Below, in pieces: positions 40,301 through 53,000 of a DNA stretch of 64,000 nt. The stretch comes from Pyxicephalus adspersus (Eukaryota > Chordata > Amphibia > Anura > Pyxicephalidae): assembly GCF_032062135.1 (NCBI RefSeq), contig NC_092863.1, positions 12,451,889-12,515,888 of the forward strand. The letters run 5' to 3'. Every line of letters starts with the position of its first letter. The first letter of the stretch is position 1. The notes below the pieces were generated by a model that was not told the origin of the DNA, searched no databases, and worked only from the letters and a program-made list of their open reading frames with translations. Both the position numbers and the translations under genes were made by a program.

Positions 40301-43020
40301 TTTTGTACAAAATATGTTTTAGAACTTGCTTTTAGATTTGCTTTTTTAATAAAATAGACAATTAGGGTTATCAACTGATTAAAATACACTGATATGATCA
40401 GAATTGTATATTACAGTAAACTTGTCACTAAGCCAGTGACGGGAAACAATATCAAGTCGTACTCTATGAATCAAGCAGAAAAGTTCAGCTCGATACAGTT
40501 TCTCTTCACAGGCTAATGGGAGCTGATGGGGAAAAGATTGAGCTTTGCACTTACTTTTTGAAGTCCAGATTGACTTGATCAGTCTTGTGACAAGTTTACT
40601 TAAAGCATTAAAAAAGACAATAATATTGTGCAAATCAGAATAACTACAACAACCAATTGATTCCAGTTTACTGTAACCATGCCAGTAAAGATTATTTTTT
40701 TTGTGTTGCTATGGCTTACTGCATATTGCACAGTGTAGTCAGTCTAATCAGTGTAAAACCAGACCCCGATTATGTTGCTATATAATATGTTGCTGCGGTT
40801 TTTACCTTGATAGCCATCAAAGCTGTTAGCCTATTACTACATAATGTCTTAAAGTAAATGTTATATATAAAGTATATTTATATTTCTGTTTTCTTTTATC
40901 TTCGTTTTGAACAGAATGGAGAAAGGTTAGAACCCCTGCCAAGTTTTACTGTGTTTCGATATAGAGAGATCCCCTCAATTTCTAGTTTTGAGCCAACATT
41001 TTACCAGACAGGGAGGGAAAATCTCTTTATCAAATGAAACAAGTAGCAAAAAAAACTGATGGGGGTTCTAGCATTCCCCTAATACAATTTTTAAATCTGT
41101 CTCTGCTGTTTTTAAAGTTTCCTTCACTTCCTGTCCTGGCAAACATTTTACAAGACAGGAATCAAATCTCTCTAACAGTCTCCAACTGCAAAAAAAAACT
41201 GCCAGGAGTTCTATTCCTTTTCCGCTGTATTCAAAGGTAAACCTAAAGCTTTTTCTGTATATGGTCTGGCAGCCATTTTTTCTGGCAAAAGACATGACCA
41301 GAAAGGTAACAAAGGGTGTTTCAGTGAAACCACCTTGCATGAGTTAGGGGTGATATTTTTTGTTCTATCCTTTAAATGGTAAAATTTATAGAAACTTATT
41401 GGTAGTATGTTGTTTACATTAGGTGTATGTAAAGAGAATTCCAGTACTAAGAGCTGTTTAAATTTTACATCCAGTGCCTGTACATATTCCTGTTTAGTGC
41501 TGGAAGTGTGGATGAAACAAATAAATCATATATATTATCCTTGTACATTTCACAAATGATAATAAATTATTAAACTAAAATGGGAGTGATGTTCTGTGTG
41601 TTTTATGTATTTTTGAGGTCTGTAAGGGTTCGTGTAGACCATTTTTCCCAGTGTGTTTACACTACCAGCCAGTGTAAAAGGTGCACAAACTTCAGAGAAA
41701 GTACACTGCATGAAGTCTTATTTTCCCCTTACATTAATAAGCCTGCCAATACCTAATGTTTCCTGCAATAGAAAACTCAATGTAATAATGGCATTACAGG
41801 TTTTACTTATCAATTAGTGAAATCTTGTCTTGAAATGTATACATTAATTATTCTGTACTGAAAAGGACTAATCAGTAAAACTTAAAATAAAATTTCCATA
41901 CAGAAAATGATGGTCCTCGTCTCCTACCTTTTCTCTTGTCTTTCCTATTCAACACTTTCAGGATTGTCAGATGGTCGTGTCCCCCCACTGCAACCTATGG
42001 TTACATCTTCTTATCCCCATGCCACAGCTGTGTCCTGTAATGACCAAGGGGCCAACATAGAATCAAATGTATAGGTGGAAAGGAAATTTATGGTAACATT
42101 AAAGTTGGACAGGGTGTCACCGCGTGAATCAGCCCAGCAGGGACACAGTAATAAAAACTTGGCCATGGTATACTGGAAATTTGCCTTAAATAAGAAGAAA
42201 AACTTTTGTTACCAAATAGGCTTATTTGAGAATAAAATAGTTTGGTGTCCTGATGAAAGACTAAAAGGTTTCACTACAATATAAATGTCATGATATTTCC
42301 ACAATCACCTTAACAAGACATGTTTGCTCAGTTCACCTGGCCTAATCCATAAACACATGGCATCATGAATACAACTCTGCTTATATCTCATGCACAAATT
42401 CATGGCCAAGTCAACTCCTATACACTGTAAAACATCAGCAGCCTCGGCTTATGGAGCTGTTTCCCTGCCAATCAATATTCAAAAGCCAGACTTAAATTTC
42501 ATTTGTACCTTCTCTTGCACCGCTGACATGAACGTCAGTATCACTTCCCTCTGCCCTCACAAATCTTGCCATTATTTCTCTTTCAATAAAACATCATATG
42601 CTTGGACAGACTGTTCCATCTAAAAGAGAGAAAACACTTCATTTAAAAAGTAAATAACAAAAGCCATTTAAGGGATTATACTTTTCAGACTTGAATATTG
42701 TCATCAATTTGAGCATCGCTTTGAAATCAATAAAGAAGCATTGCAAGCAATAATGAGTGTGCAAAAGCATTGAAATCACTCATTGTCCAGATGTACTGTG
42801 GTCATTGCAGGTGCACAACATCATCTAAAGCAATACTTACATTTTACACAAATAGCTGCTACAACAAAAATAAAATATCCAATATTTATCTTTTTTTATT
42901 CAAGTATATAGTAATATTTTGTATTTTCATGAGCTTTGTGGCACTGTAGATTGCATATGTGTTTTGCACAACAGTTCAGCATTTAAAATACATTAAAAAA
43001 ATAAATAAATAAATAATGTT
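36226..43020. other. SCN4A-CD79B intergenic stretch, first part
   Basis: No gene was recognised. It contains a poly-A run of about 37 bp at 37298-37334. A block near 39285-39450 (aaaggagaagtttac ... ggggacata) and one near 40920-41240 (ttcacttcctgtcctggc) both look like frog interspersed repeats. Single frames up to about 110 codons occur here but lack splice, start or family support. Confidence 0.6.
37298..37334. repeat. Poly-A tract
   Basis: About 37 consecutive A. It could be a retroposon tail, but no matching body was identified upstream. Confidence 0.9.
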
Positions 43021-43028
43021 CCTGCATT

Positions 43029-43720
43029 TTGGCGATATGTTCTAAATACGCAAAGCTATGAAAATATACTCCTGGACAATGTTGCTAACAATCAATGAGA
43101 ATACAGGCCAGCCTGGTAAACACAATTAAACAATGATCTATTACACAGTAATATCTTTGCAATGAAAGGGACCACTGAAGTTTATAAAGAGGGCAATGCC
43201 GTATTGAATGTTTATGGCAGGGTTCCCTAACTGCAGTCCTCAAACGCCATATACAGGACAGGATTTTCATTTTCTCACTCTTTGTTAACCACACCTTAAC
43301 CACAAAATTAGAGAAACACAAATGTATGTGATGTTACTGGTCCTGGTAGAGGACCTGATCACATTTTTGCACTTTTGAAATACAAGCTCTGTAACATTAC
43401 ATATTGCAACAGATGTAGTGATTATCAGCAAAGTAATTAAAGTATACGTAGAATAAAATAACATTTATGTGATCGGGTTAGTGAGGATTGGAGAGAATTG
43501 AGTGGACAAATAGACATTGCAATTACTGTGTGATGAGTGAAAATTCAATCTTTGTTACATACAAAATGTCAATAAAAACAAGACACAGAAATTATGAAAA
43601 TAGCCACCTATTGGGTGTAAAACAGACCATGTATTTTCCTATAGACATACAGGGAAAGGTGACATGATTTAGTAAAATCTCCAAGAAATGTGGAGTGGTT
43701 ACATCACAAAACCATGATCC
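43029..43720. repeat. Direct duplication, copy 1
   Basis: From gttctaaatacgcaaagcta to tcacaaaaccatgatccaaa, colinear with 44346-45005 at high identity. The differences are point changes and small deletions, for example loss of the second accttaaccaca block in copy 2. Confidence 0.9.
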
Positions 43721-44345
43721 AAATCAAAGTTAAAAGTACATAATTACAGAATCATTTCACATGCTAACAAAGCCAATAAACAGACACCACGGAATGTACT
43801 GGCGGTAATGTGATGTAACTATCATGCACTTTTCTAAACGTTTCATAGATTACACAGTCCGTGTCTTCAGAATTAGAGACAAGTTTTATGTGGGCTCATA
43901 TATGTAAAGAAGAAATAATGTTGAAACATGACATGTCTGTCACCAGGAAGAAAACACACACCTAGTACAATGGCAGAAATAACGTCACATCAATTCAGGA
44001 CAGCCATATCAGAAGAAGCACTAGAAAGTAGGTGCTGGACAGATGCAAACAAATTAATCAGCTCCTTTATCATTCAGTACCCCATTTCCATTTCCAATTT
44101 AGTGGAAGGGCTACCTGTGGCTGTTATGTGATTGGTAATTTTATTTTTAGGCAACCCAACATGTGAGTTGATCTATATTACTACTACAGTGATCCCCAAC
44201 CTTTTGGGGCTCACGGACCACTAAATCTATGGACTCCGGACCGCACATGCGTATGTAGCTGTGTGTTACTCAAAGGGGAAGAAACTTCCCCCCCCCGAGT
44301 GATGTCATGATGCCAGAACCTGCTTAATGTCCCTGCTTTTTCGTC

Positions 44346-45005
44346 ATATGTTCTCCTAAATACGCAAAGCTATGAAAAGATTGCTAACAATCAATGAGAA
44401 TACAGGTCAGACTGGTAAACATGATTAAACAATGATCTATTACACAGTAAAATCTATGCAATGAAAGGGACCACTGAAGTTTATAAAGAGGGCAATGCCA
44501 TATTGAGTGTTTATGGCAGGGTTCTCTAATTGCAATTCTCAAAGGCCATATACAGGACAGGATTTTCATTTTCTCACTCTTTGTTAACCACAAAATTGGA
44601 GAAACACAAATGTATGTGATGTTACTGGTCCTGGTAAAGGACCTGATCACATTTTTGCACTTTTTAAATAAAAGCTGTAACATTACATATTGCAACAGAT
44701 GTACTGATTATCAGCAAATAAGTAAATGTAGAATAAAATAACATTTATGTGGTCGGGTTAGTGGGGGTTGCAGAGAATTGAGTGGACAAATAGACATTGC
44801 AATTACTGTGTGATGAGTGAAAACTCAATCTTTGTTACATACAAAATGTCAATAAAAACAGGACACAGAAATTATAAAAATAGCCCCCTATTGGATGTAA
44901 AACAAATCATGTATTTGCATATAGTCATACATGAGGGAAGGGTGACATGATTTAGTAAAATCTCCAAGAAATGTGGAGTGGTTACATCACAAAACCATTG
45001 TCCAA
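44346..45005. repeat. Direct duplication, copy 2
   Basis: Same segment as 43029-43720, about 1.3 kb downstream and in the same orientation. It sits between minisatellite-type units, so it was probably inserted into an existing element. Confidence 0.9.
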
Positions 45006-45009
45006 ACTA

Positions 45010-45262
45010 GCCCACTCTCCCATCACAGGTCTGATGCCAGAACCCGCCCACTATGCCATGGCAGGTCTGATGCCAGAACCCGCCCACTCTGCCATGGCAG
45101 GTCTGATGCCAGAACCCGCCCACTCTGCCATGGCAGGTCTGACGCCAGAAAACGCTCACTCTGCCATGGCAGGTCTGACGCTAGAATCTACCCACTCCGC
45201 CATGGCAGGTCTGACGCCAGAACCTGCCTACTCTCCCATCGCAGGTCTGATGCCAGAACCGG
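45010..45262. repeat. 36-bp minisatellite, about 7 units
   Basis: The unit GCCATGGCAGGTCTGATGCC plus agaacccgcccactct repeats about seven times with point changes. 36 bp is a multiple of three, so one frame stays open across the array (repeating AHSAMAGLMPEP). That frame is a by-product of the unit length and shows no start context or family match. Confidence 0.92.
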
Positions 45263-46305
45263 CCCACCGCCTTGAGCCTGCAATGCGTATAGGTGACATG
45301 GTCCGCGGCTCTGGCAGGTGCAGCCCCCCAAGCAGGGTCCTTTTCCTGACCCAGCTGGGGGGTGCACTGGCCACAGTTGCGGACCACTGCTGGTCTTCGT
45401 GCTCTCGCGGCCCACCTGTCAGACGGTGGCCCAATTTCTTTTGCTTTCAATATAGTATGAAAGCGTTGCCCTCTATGTTACTTCAATTACCTTCCAAAAA
45501 CCAAGCATGCTGCACATGACAGATCCTTAGACAGTTGTCACCAGAACAGGTGTCCACAGTGGAAGATTTCCCCTATACTCAGAATAAAAAAAAACAGATG
45601 TGCTTTATGACATTAAAGTTTTCCCCTATGTGTTATAACAGTAAAATCAAAATGTTACATTTTCATATACTTTTCAAATGGATTCATAGTTGTTGCAGGG
45701 CATTATTCTGCACATTAATGTGCATTTTTTGTAACCTGGTGCACCACAACATACATACGTGTATTAATGTGTTGTGGGGTTCTGCAAAGCAGGTGTATTT
45801 GTAAGGGGTGATGGGGTGCCATTTAGAATGAATGGAAACTCAGCTCCTAACATGCGTTTTCTTGCTTTAAACCAACACGTTTGTTGCTGCAGAATGGTAA
45901 CAATGGTCACCAGGACAAACACAGAAGTGAACCAAAGAAAACTGTAGTAAAAATGTGAAATTGGTTCTAACCCCTCACCTAACTGATTCAAAACTACAAT
46001 TGTTTTGTTTTAGATACACTTGTAACAAAGCACAAAAACAGGTCCTTTTTAAAACAGGTATGTTTCAGCTTCATAACAAGCTTAAAATATAAGCATTTTT
46101 TCATTTATTTTAGGATTCTGGGTTGGACGCAGAAATTATTTCTTTTTTTCCCCGGACCAATTGTGCAGAACCCCTGTGTACAGTAGCCATTGAGGTACAA
46201 ACACTATATAGGTATTTCAGGCTTGTTGGCCCTATCTGTACAGTGCATGGAACCCATGGCTCCTATAGAGTGAAGATTGGGGGAGAAATAACAAGTATTA
46301 TTATA

Positions 46306-46440
46306 AAAGACTTTCTCAAACTTTTTAACATGGGGGAACCCTTGAAATAATTTTCAGGTCCTTCAGGGAACCCTTGCTATAATTTCTATATGCACAGCTC
46401 AGAGTACATAAGTGTGCGTTTAGCTGGTTGAGAAAGACTG
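46306..46440. mobile_element. Short MITE with TTTCTCAA termini
   Basis: The left end gactttctcaaactttttaa is matched by a right end ggttgagaaagactg in inverse. The interior, with gggggaacccttgaaataa repeated in altered form as gggaacccttgctataa, is a sequence type common in frogs. About 135 bp and probably hAT-derived. Confidence 0.6.
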
Positions 46441-46853
46441 TATTAGAGTCTAGGTGAGGGGGTCAAAAGTAACAGAAAAGGTATCTGGATGTCTCACTTC
46501 CATCAATATTCCAAATGAGAAAAGGGTTTATTCCTCATTTTAGGTTAGTGGACAGAGCCAATGAGCAGCCTTAAATCTAGAATAAACCTAAAAAAGCCCA
46601 ACTTACTTAGGTTGAGAAAAGCCCCTTGTACCACTGTGGCCCTTATCAAGATTACCAACTAAATCTGGACAGTAATTCTGTAACTAAAATAAGCAACCAG
46701 TATAAAAACACAGATGTGCATTATGACCATATAATTTTCCCCTATGCCCTTATAAATGTACAGAAAATCTAATTCTTTGTGCTTGAAAGCTTTGTTCTGC
46801 TTAGGTGCCCCTAGGTAAATTTGCCTGGTTCCACAGGGCCTGTCAGTTGCAGG

Positions 46854-46860
46854 AGGAAGT
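46854..46860 (+). promoter_or_regulatory. ETS/PU.1-like site in CD79B promoter
   Basis: AGGAAGT, a core ETS-family motif, 15 bp upstream of the octamer and 108 bp upstream of the first ATG. Mammalian CD79B promoters are known to use ETS and octamer factors. The match is short, so position is the main support. Confidence 0.5.
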
Positions 46861-46874
46861 CACTACCCTGGAGT

Positions 46875-46882
46875 ATTTGCAT
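46875..46882 (+). promoter_or_regulatory. B-cell octamer ATTTGCAT in CD79B promoter
   Basis: An exact octamer, the Oct-1/Oct-2 site of immunoglobulin promoters, ending 86 bp before the first CD79B ATG. No TATA box is seen between it and the start, as in the TATA-less mammalian gene. An exact 8-mer at the expected place next to an ETS motif supports a conserved B-lineage promoter. Confidence 0.65.
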
Positions 46883-46967
46883 AGTGTCCCCTGCCTAGCC
46901 TCATCCCTGCTGGTCTCGTGAGAATGATCTAAATGTGTTCATTACAGACTGAACGTGGGGACAGTTC

Positions 46968-47025
46968 ATGATGAACACACCAGAGGCCGTGTTGTCTGTC
47001 GTCTTTATTGCCATTTTCATCATAG
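46968..47025 (+). CDS. CD79B: CD79B exon 1: signal peptide
   Basis: 58 nt ending in phase 1 at gtaggt. Two in-frame ATGs (46968 and 46971) give MMNTPEAVLSVVFIAIFII, a short polar start and a hydrophobic core typical of a signal peptide. The second ATG has A at -3 and may be preferred. The assignment rests on the hydrophobic core, the phase match to the next exons and the octamer promoter just upstream. Confidence 0.75.
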
Positions 47026-50000
47026 GTAGGTAACTTCCTATTTATTTGCAGCAAGTGGCCATTTCTGGATAGATAGAGCACATTTTTAGCAATAAAAATA
47101 GCAAATGTGCCATGTACAGCACTGCACAGTTACCAAGCTGCAGTCACCTCTCCATGTTGCTGATAAAAAGTACAAATCTGGGTGCTATGGGTTACTGCAC
47201 ACCCCTGTTCTTTGAATGACCTTGTTTAATGTGTTTTTCATTTGAGTTGGGCAGAAGTAATGGTGGGCTTTAATTTACACCAATGAAAGTGTAAATTACA
47301 GGGAAATGCTATCATTCGGTTTCTTTTCAAATTACTAATTCTACTGAAAATGGTATCAGAATAATATGTTATATTTTGCAAAAGGATGAAAAAAGGTCAC
47401 AGTGCTTTTAAAGTAACTTTTAAGATGAGAATTAACTTTCATGTGCTTTAGATAAGTTGGTGTGGTAACACACAGCGGTCCCTTTGTAAGATCCCAAGTT
47501 TGGCAGACAAATCTGAATACAGGTTGTACCTGCAGGACCTTCTGCTTGAATAGTGTTATGACCCTAAATGTATTGACTGCCAAAAGGAATCTCACCTGAA
47601 TCGGTCATCCAACCCACCATCATTAGCAATTAAAAAAGGGGACCGCATTTAGATTTGCTGAGAAACCTTTAATATGTTCTGCACATGGTGAAATGGGCAG
47701 CTCACAACCAGTAGTATTCCCTGCACAGGCACCCACAGGAAGTGGCCATTTTTATATTTCCATCATTAGGTAGGTTTAAACAGCCTAATCTCAATGTCAC
47801 CTACATAGGCTATTCACATTTGTGTATGGGGCACAGTTGTTTACACAAGTAGAGCCGAACGGTGACTATTCTGTGAAAATACCGTTTCCTGCACATCTGT
47901 GTGAAAGAGGAAGCAGATGAGCCATGTCTAGAAGTCTATTGGAGCATCAATGCAGAACAGTATCTACAATAAACTCAGATAAAACACTGATTTCATAAAT
48001 AGATGGACCAAGGTTATCTATGTAAGGATGGCATTTTTTATAGCAACCTTATCTCGACACAATCACATGTGTATTTATATTGTTACACTTCATAGACACC
48101 CCTGGTATTGGTTGTGTTCAATCCTGTTGTCAGGTCTGGTTAAAAATCATACAGAGAATATAAGTACCAGTAATCTGCACACTTGAGACACACATACTAC
48201 ACAAATACAAAACATTTGACATATATGTAACATTTAGGCATCTTTGCAGGGGATTAACTGTGGCTACAAAAGTAGACTCTACACTTACAAAAACTCACCC
48301 CCTTCTTTAGAAGGGATTCATTCATGTATTATACAAATTATGTAATAAAGTACATTTTCCTTTTTCCCTGGATCTTTGTGACAGATCCCCTGCAAATCAT
48401 AAATGAGGGTATGAAAAGTACTGTTAACTGTGCAGATAAACAATTTATTCAGACTCCATCAGACACTGGAGGCAGTATAACAAGGCCTAATCTGTATGTA
48501 AAAGCAAACTTTTTTTTTCATTGGATAAAGAATAAATGATATGCTTCGTTCCATTTTCATTACATTCTGTAACCCTACTGCAGAAAGGTTCATAATTCTC
48601 CTTATGACAGAAATGGAGAAATGTGTTCATTTGGGGAACACCTGTTCCAACCTATAGTAGCTCTTTAGAAATTGAATTAAACTGTGTATAAATCTCCTTT
48701 TTTGTTATTTGCTGGATTTTAAAAACAGGAGGTAAACAAAAACCTTCCCAGCACACACAGCAAAAAATAACTTGGTAGATTTTTCTCAAATGGATATCTA
48801 GTCATAGAACAGCAAATACTTTTGGTATCCTTTTGCAAAATATAAAATATTATTCGGATACCATTTTCAGTAGAATTAGTAATTTAAAAAGAAACCCAAT
48901 GATAGCTTTTCACTATAATTGTCAGTTTATTGTTAATGTAAAGTTGGTAATTGCATGCTATTGTAATGTTGAGTGCAAGGAAACTCCTATTTTTTTCCCC
49001 CCAAAGTATATTTGGAATTATGCTACCCTGTTAGGTTATTCTGATGGCCAACTAAATGCACAAAGTAGTCAGACAATGTTGCTGCCATTTGTAGGACAAA
49101 GACTAAGGCTGCATACACACATGCAATATTTGTCGTTGGAAAGGATCTTTCACAATCCTTTCCAACGACCAATGACTGCATGATGCATTAACAAGTGCTG
49201 TACATACAGCACCGTTCTGCTCTATGGAGAGGGAAGGGGGAGAACGACAAGGCGGCATCCCGCTGAAAGCTCTCTCCCTTCACTTTCATTAAGATCGTTC
49301 GTCGTCCATCGTCCGTGGATCCGCCAAGCTGGGCGTTTGGACGATGGACAACGAAGCACTGTACACACATAAGATTCTCATCTCAGGCAAGAACCATTGC
49401 AAGTGTGTACACAGCCTAAGAATTCATGGTCTGTACGAGGAAATCCCAAGTTAGAAAATTTGCAACATGTGCTTAAGCCATACAAAGGCTTAAATCTATA
49501 CATGAAGTAAGTTAATAAAAACAGATTTTGGGTTTACATACATTTAAAAAGATACTCAACATATTTTATGATTTTTTGATCTGCTTAAGTAATAAGTTTC
49601 AAGTAATAGATTTAAGGGTAAAAATAATATGAATAAAGTAAATGTTTTCTAAGAGAAATATAGAGACTGCTATTGCTAACCTTTGCATCATTAGTTGTTT
49701 GGTATACTGAACCACTGGATTTGATACTTTCTTAGTTACTGGCCTATGGAGTTTACTAGGAAATCAGCTATGTTTATACTTTTTCTGTAATAAAATCAAA
49801 GGGTAGGTAATGCCAACTAGAATCAGCAGTAAAAAAATCTATATTTTTTTCAGGAAACCAAGTGGCCAAGAACTAGTGGTTTCCTTGCTCTAAATATCAA
49901 CCTACTAAAAGGATATGAATCATACATCTGACTTACAAGGACAAGATGAGTGACAGGAGTCAGGTTTTCATCTGATGTTGTTTCATCAGTTTATCAGGAA

Positions 50001-53000
50001 CTAAACAATATCATAAATGTCAAGTCTTGTGTTTGAACAGGAATAGTAGGGTGATTTTGAAATAAACTACATTGCTTTTCACCAGCTTTCTACAAGAAAA
50101 CAGGGCAGACCTGTACTCCATTGAAAAGTTTTTAAGAAAAACTATAATATCCTAAAAAGAAATATGGGATGCAGCAATATTATTATGTTCCATTAGCACA
50201 CTCCCAAGTCCCAGAGATACTTTTTGTAAAATGTAAAACCAAATTGACCAATACAAATGTTATGTATTGTCAGGTATCCTCCCTTTACAGTTTTTCTCTG
50301 GAAAGTAATTTGTCATCCTGATGCAGAAGGGAAGATGGCCATCCATACTACTGTATTTGTTCTTGAGTAGAGGTTCATGTTTAATAAAAGTTGACTCACA
50401 CAGTACATGGACAGAAAAGGAAGCCTTTACTTGTTAAACAACTGAAATCAAATGGGGATACTTTTCCTACAAAACTGCAGAAACAGAAATTTCTTAAATC
50501 AAAAACATACGCTCTATAAAGCCAAACCAATAGTTCCAGGCTCAATTCTATTGACATTTATATTCACAAATTCAAATGAAACAAACTAGCTGATGGATTC
50601 AATCTTTTTGAAAAAAACAAATATTTTTCAATGTCTTCCTTTAGTGGAGAAGTTATATTCATATGCAGATTTTTTGCTTTTAATTTTGGAAAATGATTCA
50701 ACTCTCCCTTTCTCAAATTTATAAGCAAAAGGCCATGTTTTTCTAGAAATGATTTTGCTCCCAACATCATGTCTAGAGTATCTTTATCTTGAAGTTTCAG
50801 ATTCAAATCATTACATTTTTCAGTAACTTTTACCAAAAAGTCTTAAAGCCAATTAGAATCTTCTAGCATCACAACAAATGCTTCTTCAAATTCTCCTTAT
50901 TATTCATAGATCAAAAATTCTTCCACTTTTGAAAACATATCTTCACCTCTGGAATGGCCTCCTAAAATAATTATTTTCAGAGCTTTCTAACCATTCTAAC
51001 AAACAAAGCTAATTGTAAATTTTCTGTCACAACGGATTCATCATTTTGAAGAGAAAAATAACTGCAGTTGTCTAAATCATTTTTTTTGGTTGTGAAACAA
51101 TGTCATCTGCTATGACTTAAAGTGTTCTAGAAGAAAGATCCTTAATATTTCTCACAGATATGATTTCTGTTTTGTTTTTTAGTATTAAAGAGTAAATTGA
51201 CGGCTTAAAAAAAAACAAACACTTTACTATTTATTAGCCGAGACACATGCCATAGTTGTGTCTGTGAATTTCTCTGCAGGCCTAAAATTATTTGCTATGT
51301 ATCAAGCAAAGTTTTTGCTTGATGCACTTTCTATTTTCTTAAGTCTGACATAGGTGGAAAGTCATCCATTTTAGAGTGAAGTGTTCTAAAATGACTCAAC
51401 ATTTCTTCGCTAAAGCAATGGAAACTTTGCACAACAAACACGCACACACCTCTCATTAGCTTCAGTAATAAAGTAATCATGTTTCCATTTACAATGAAAA
51501 TTATTCTCTTGGTTGGCCTGGCTGCTGTGAGTTGTGGCCCGGCTGGCCGGCTGCTGCCAGTTGTGGCCCTGCTGGCCGGCTGCTGCCAGTTGTGGCCCTG
51601 CTGGCCGGCTGCTGCCAGTTGTGGCCCTGCTGGCTGGCTGGCTGCTGCCAGTTGTGGCCCGGCTGGCTGGCTGGCTGGCTGCCCTGAGTTCTGGCCCGGC
51701 TGGCTGCCTGACTGCCCTGAGTTCTGGCCCGGCTGGCTGCCTGACTGCCCTGAGTTCTGGCCCGGCTGGCTGCCTGACTGGCTGGTGTGAGTTCTGGTCT
51801 GGCTGGCTGCTGTGAATTCTGGCCTGGTTCTGTTGTGGCCTGACACCTGGCAGAGTTCAGAGTATGAGAACAGCACGCTTATTGATCAGTTGCCCACACA
51901 CTGATGTACTATTTTATTTAAAGACATGGAGTTGCATACATTTCCCCCCCTACACAACGCTTTCACCACTGTACTCCTTTATGTCTGTTGCACCACTGTA
52001 CTCCCCCTGCAAGTGTTTCACCACTGTATCATCACTGTACCACTTGTACATCTATTTCACCACTATTCACCCATGGGGAAATGCAGGTTTACAGGCAGAG
52101 ACAAACGGAGCTTGCAGAGCTACCTAGGGATTGGACTGAGACATAGGAACCCATCAGCTACCTGGACAAAAGCTTGGGCCTTTACCCAGTAGGTACGAGC
52201 ACAGCACCCCAAGACTTTATGCCACTTCCTCTATCTCCAGTACTCACTCTTCTACTATGGCTGTTTAACTTAGGAAAACAAGCAGCAGAGACTCACTGCT
52301 TTAAAGAGCTTCCCATCACACACATCATCACACAATGACAGCAACTGTCTGGCTGTAAAAACTAGACAAGGGGGCTTCCTATCCCAGAATGCCCTACAGG
52401 CACTGACTGCACTGTCAAAGAGGATAGGGGATATGGCTCTGTGTTTACATCTTTATACCTGTGCTGCATCAACCCCTAACTTTTTTGGTGCTGCTATTGT
52501 ATCCGAGGACAAATGCAGCATTGCAATCTACTAGCAGGTTGCCAACTCCCATGGAGCATAGGCAGTCAGCAACTGACTACACTTAATCTTCCTCACCGTT
52601 TTCTCAGTTGACAGCACAGCCTATGTTGTCAAAACTCTTCCATTTTAAAACACAGTGTCTGGGGTGTCTCAGTCAGAGAAGGTAAAGAAAGTTTTTTTTA
52701 CCTTTTTAACTTTTATCTTGCTATTGAATTTAATCATTACTTAACTTCTTACTTCTTTAAACTGTCATAATGGGGTCTTTATAGGAACAGTGTAACATTT
52801 TAAAACAAATTGAATCATTTTTGTGTAAAAAGTATACAAAGTATTTGTTGAATCTGTACATTACCTCTGTAATTTGTAGTAGAATGTGCATGGATTGTCA
52901 TTTTTTAAAAAACATACAAATGTTGGATTTACCAAAGCTATGTAATATAGGGAGCCTAACTGAACTATCCAATCAAACTATTTCAGATCTGGTATGCCTT

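Larger units (their letters stand above)
44187..45430. mobile_element. Probable hAT-type element carrying a duplicated segment and minisatellite (right end uncertain)
   Basis: The left end CAGTGATCCCCAACCTTTTG resembles a hAT terminus. A unit of the minisatellite (gatgccagaacctgc) is already present at about 44311, before copy 2 of the duplication. The array resumes at 45010 after it. I could not define the right terminus or a target duplication, so the right coordinate is approximate. Confidence 0.45.
43721..46850. other. SCN4A-CD79B intergenic stretch, second part
   Basis: Apart from the duplication, minisatellite and MITE listed separately, no gene or named repeat was recognised up to the CD79B promoter. 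Confidence 0.6.

Noticed and set aside
45010..45262. Regular 36-bp repeats resembling a CRISPR array
   Set aside because: The units are contiguous with no unique spacers, lie in a vertebrate intergenic region and vary by point changes. This is a minisatellite.
44971..45519. 182-codon open frame through the minisatellite
   Set aside because: It is open only because the unit is 36 bp. There is no start context, splice support or family match.
51331..51876. 181-codon minus-strand frame with Gln/Ser/Gly repeats
   Set aside because: The composition comes from the minisatellite read on the other strand; no conserved domain or splice logic.
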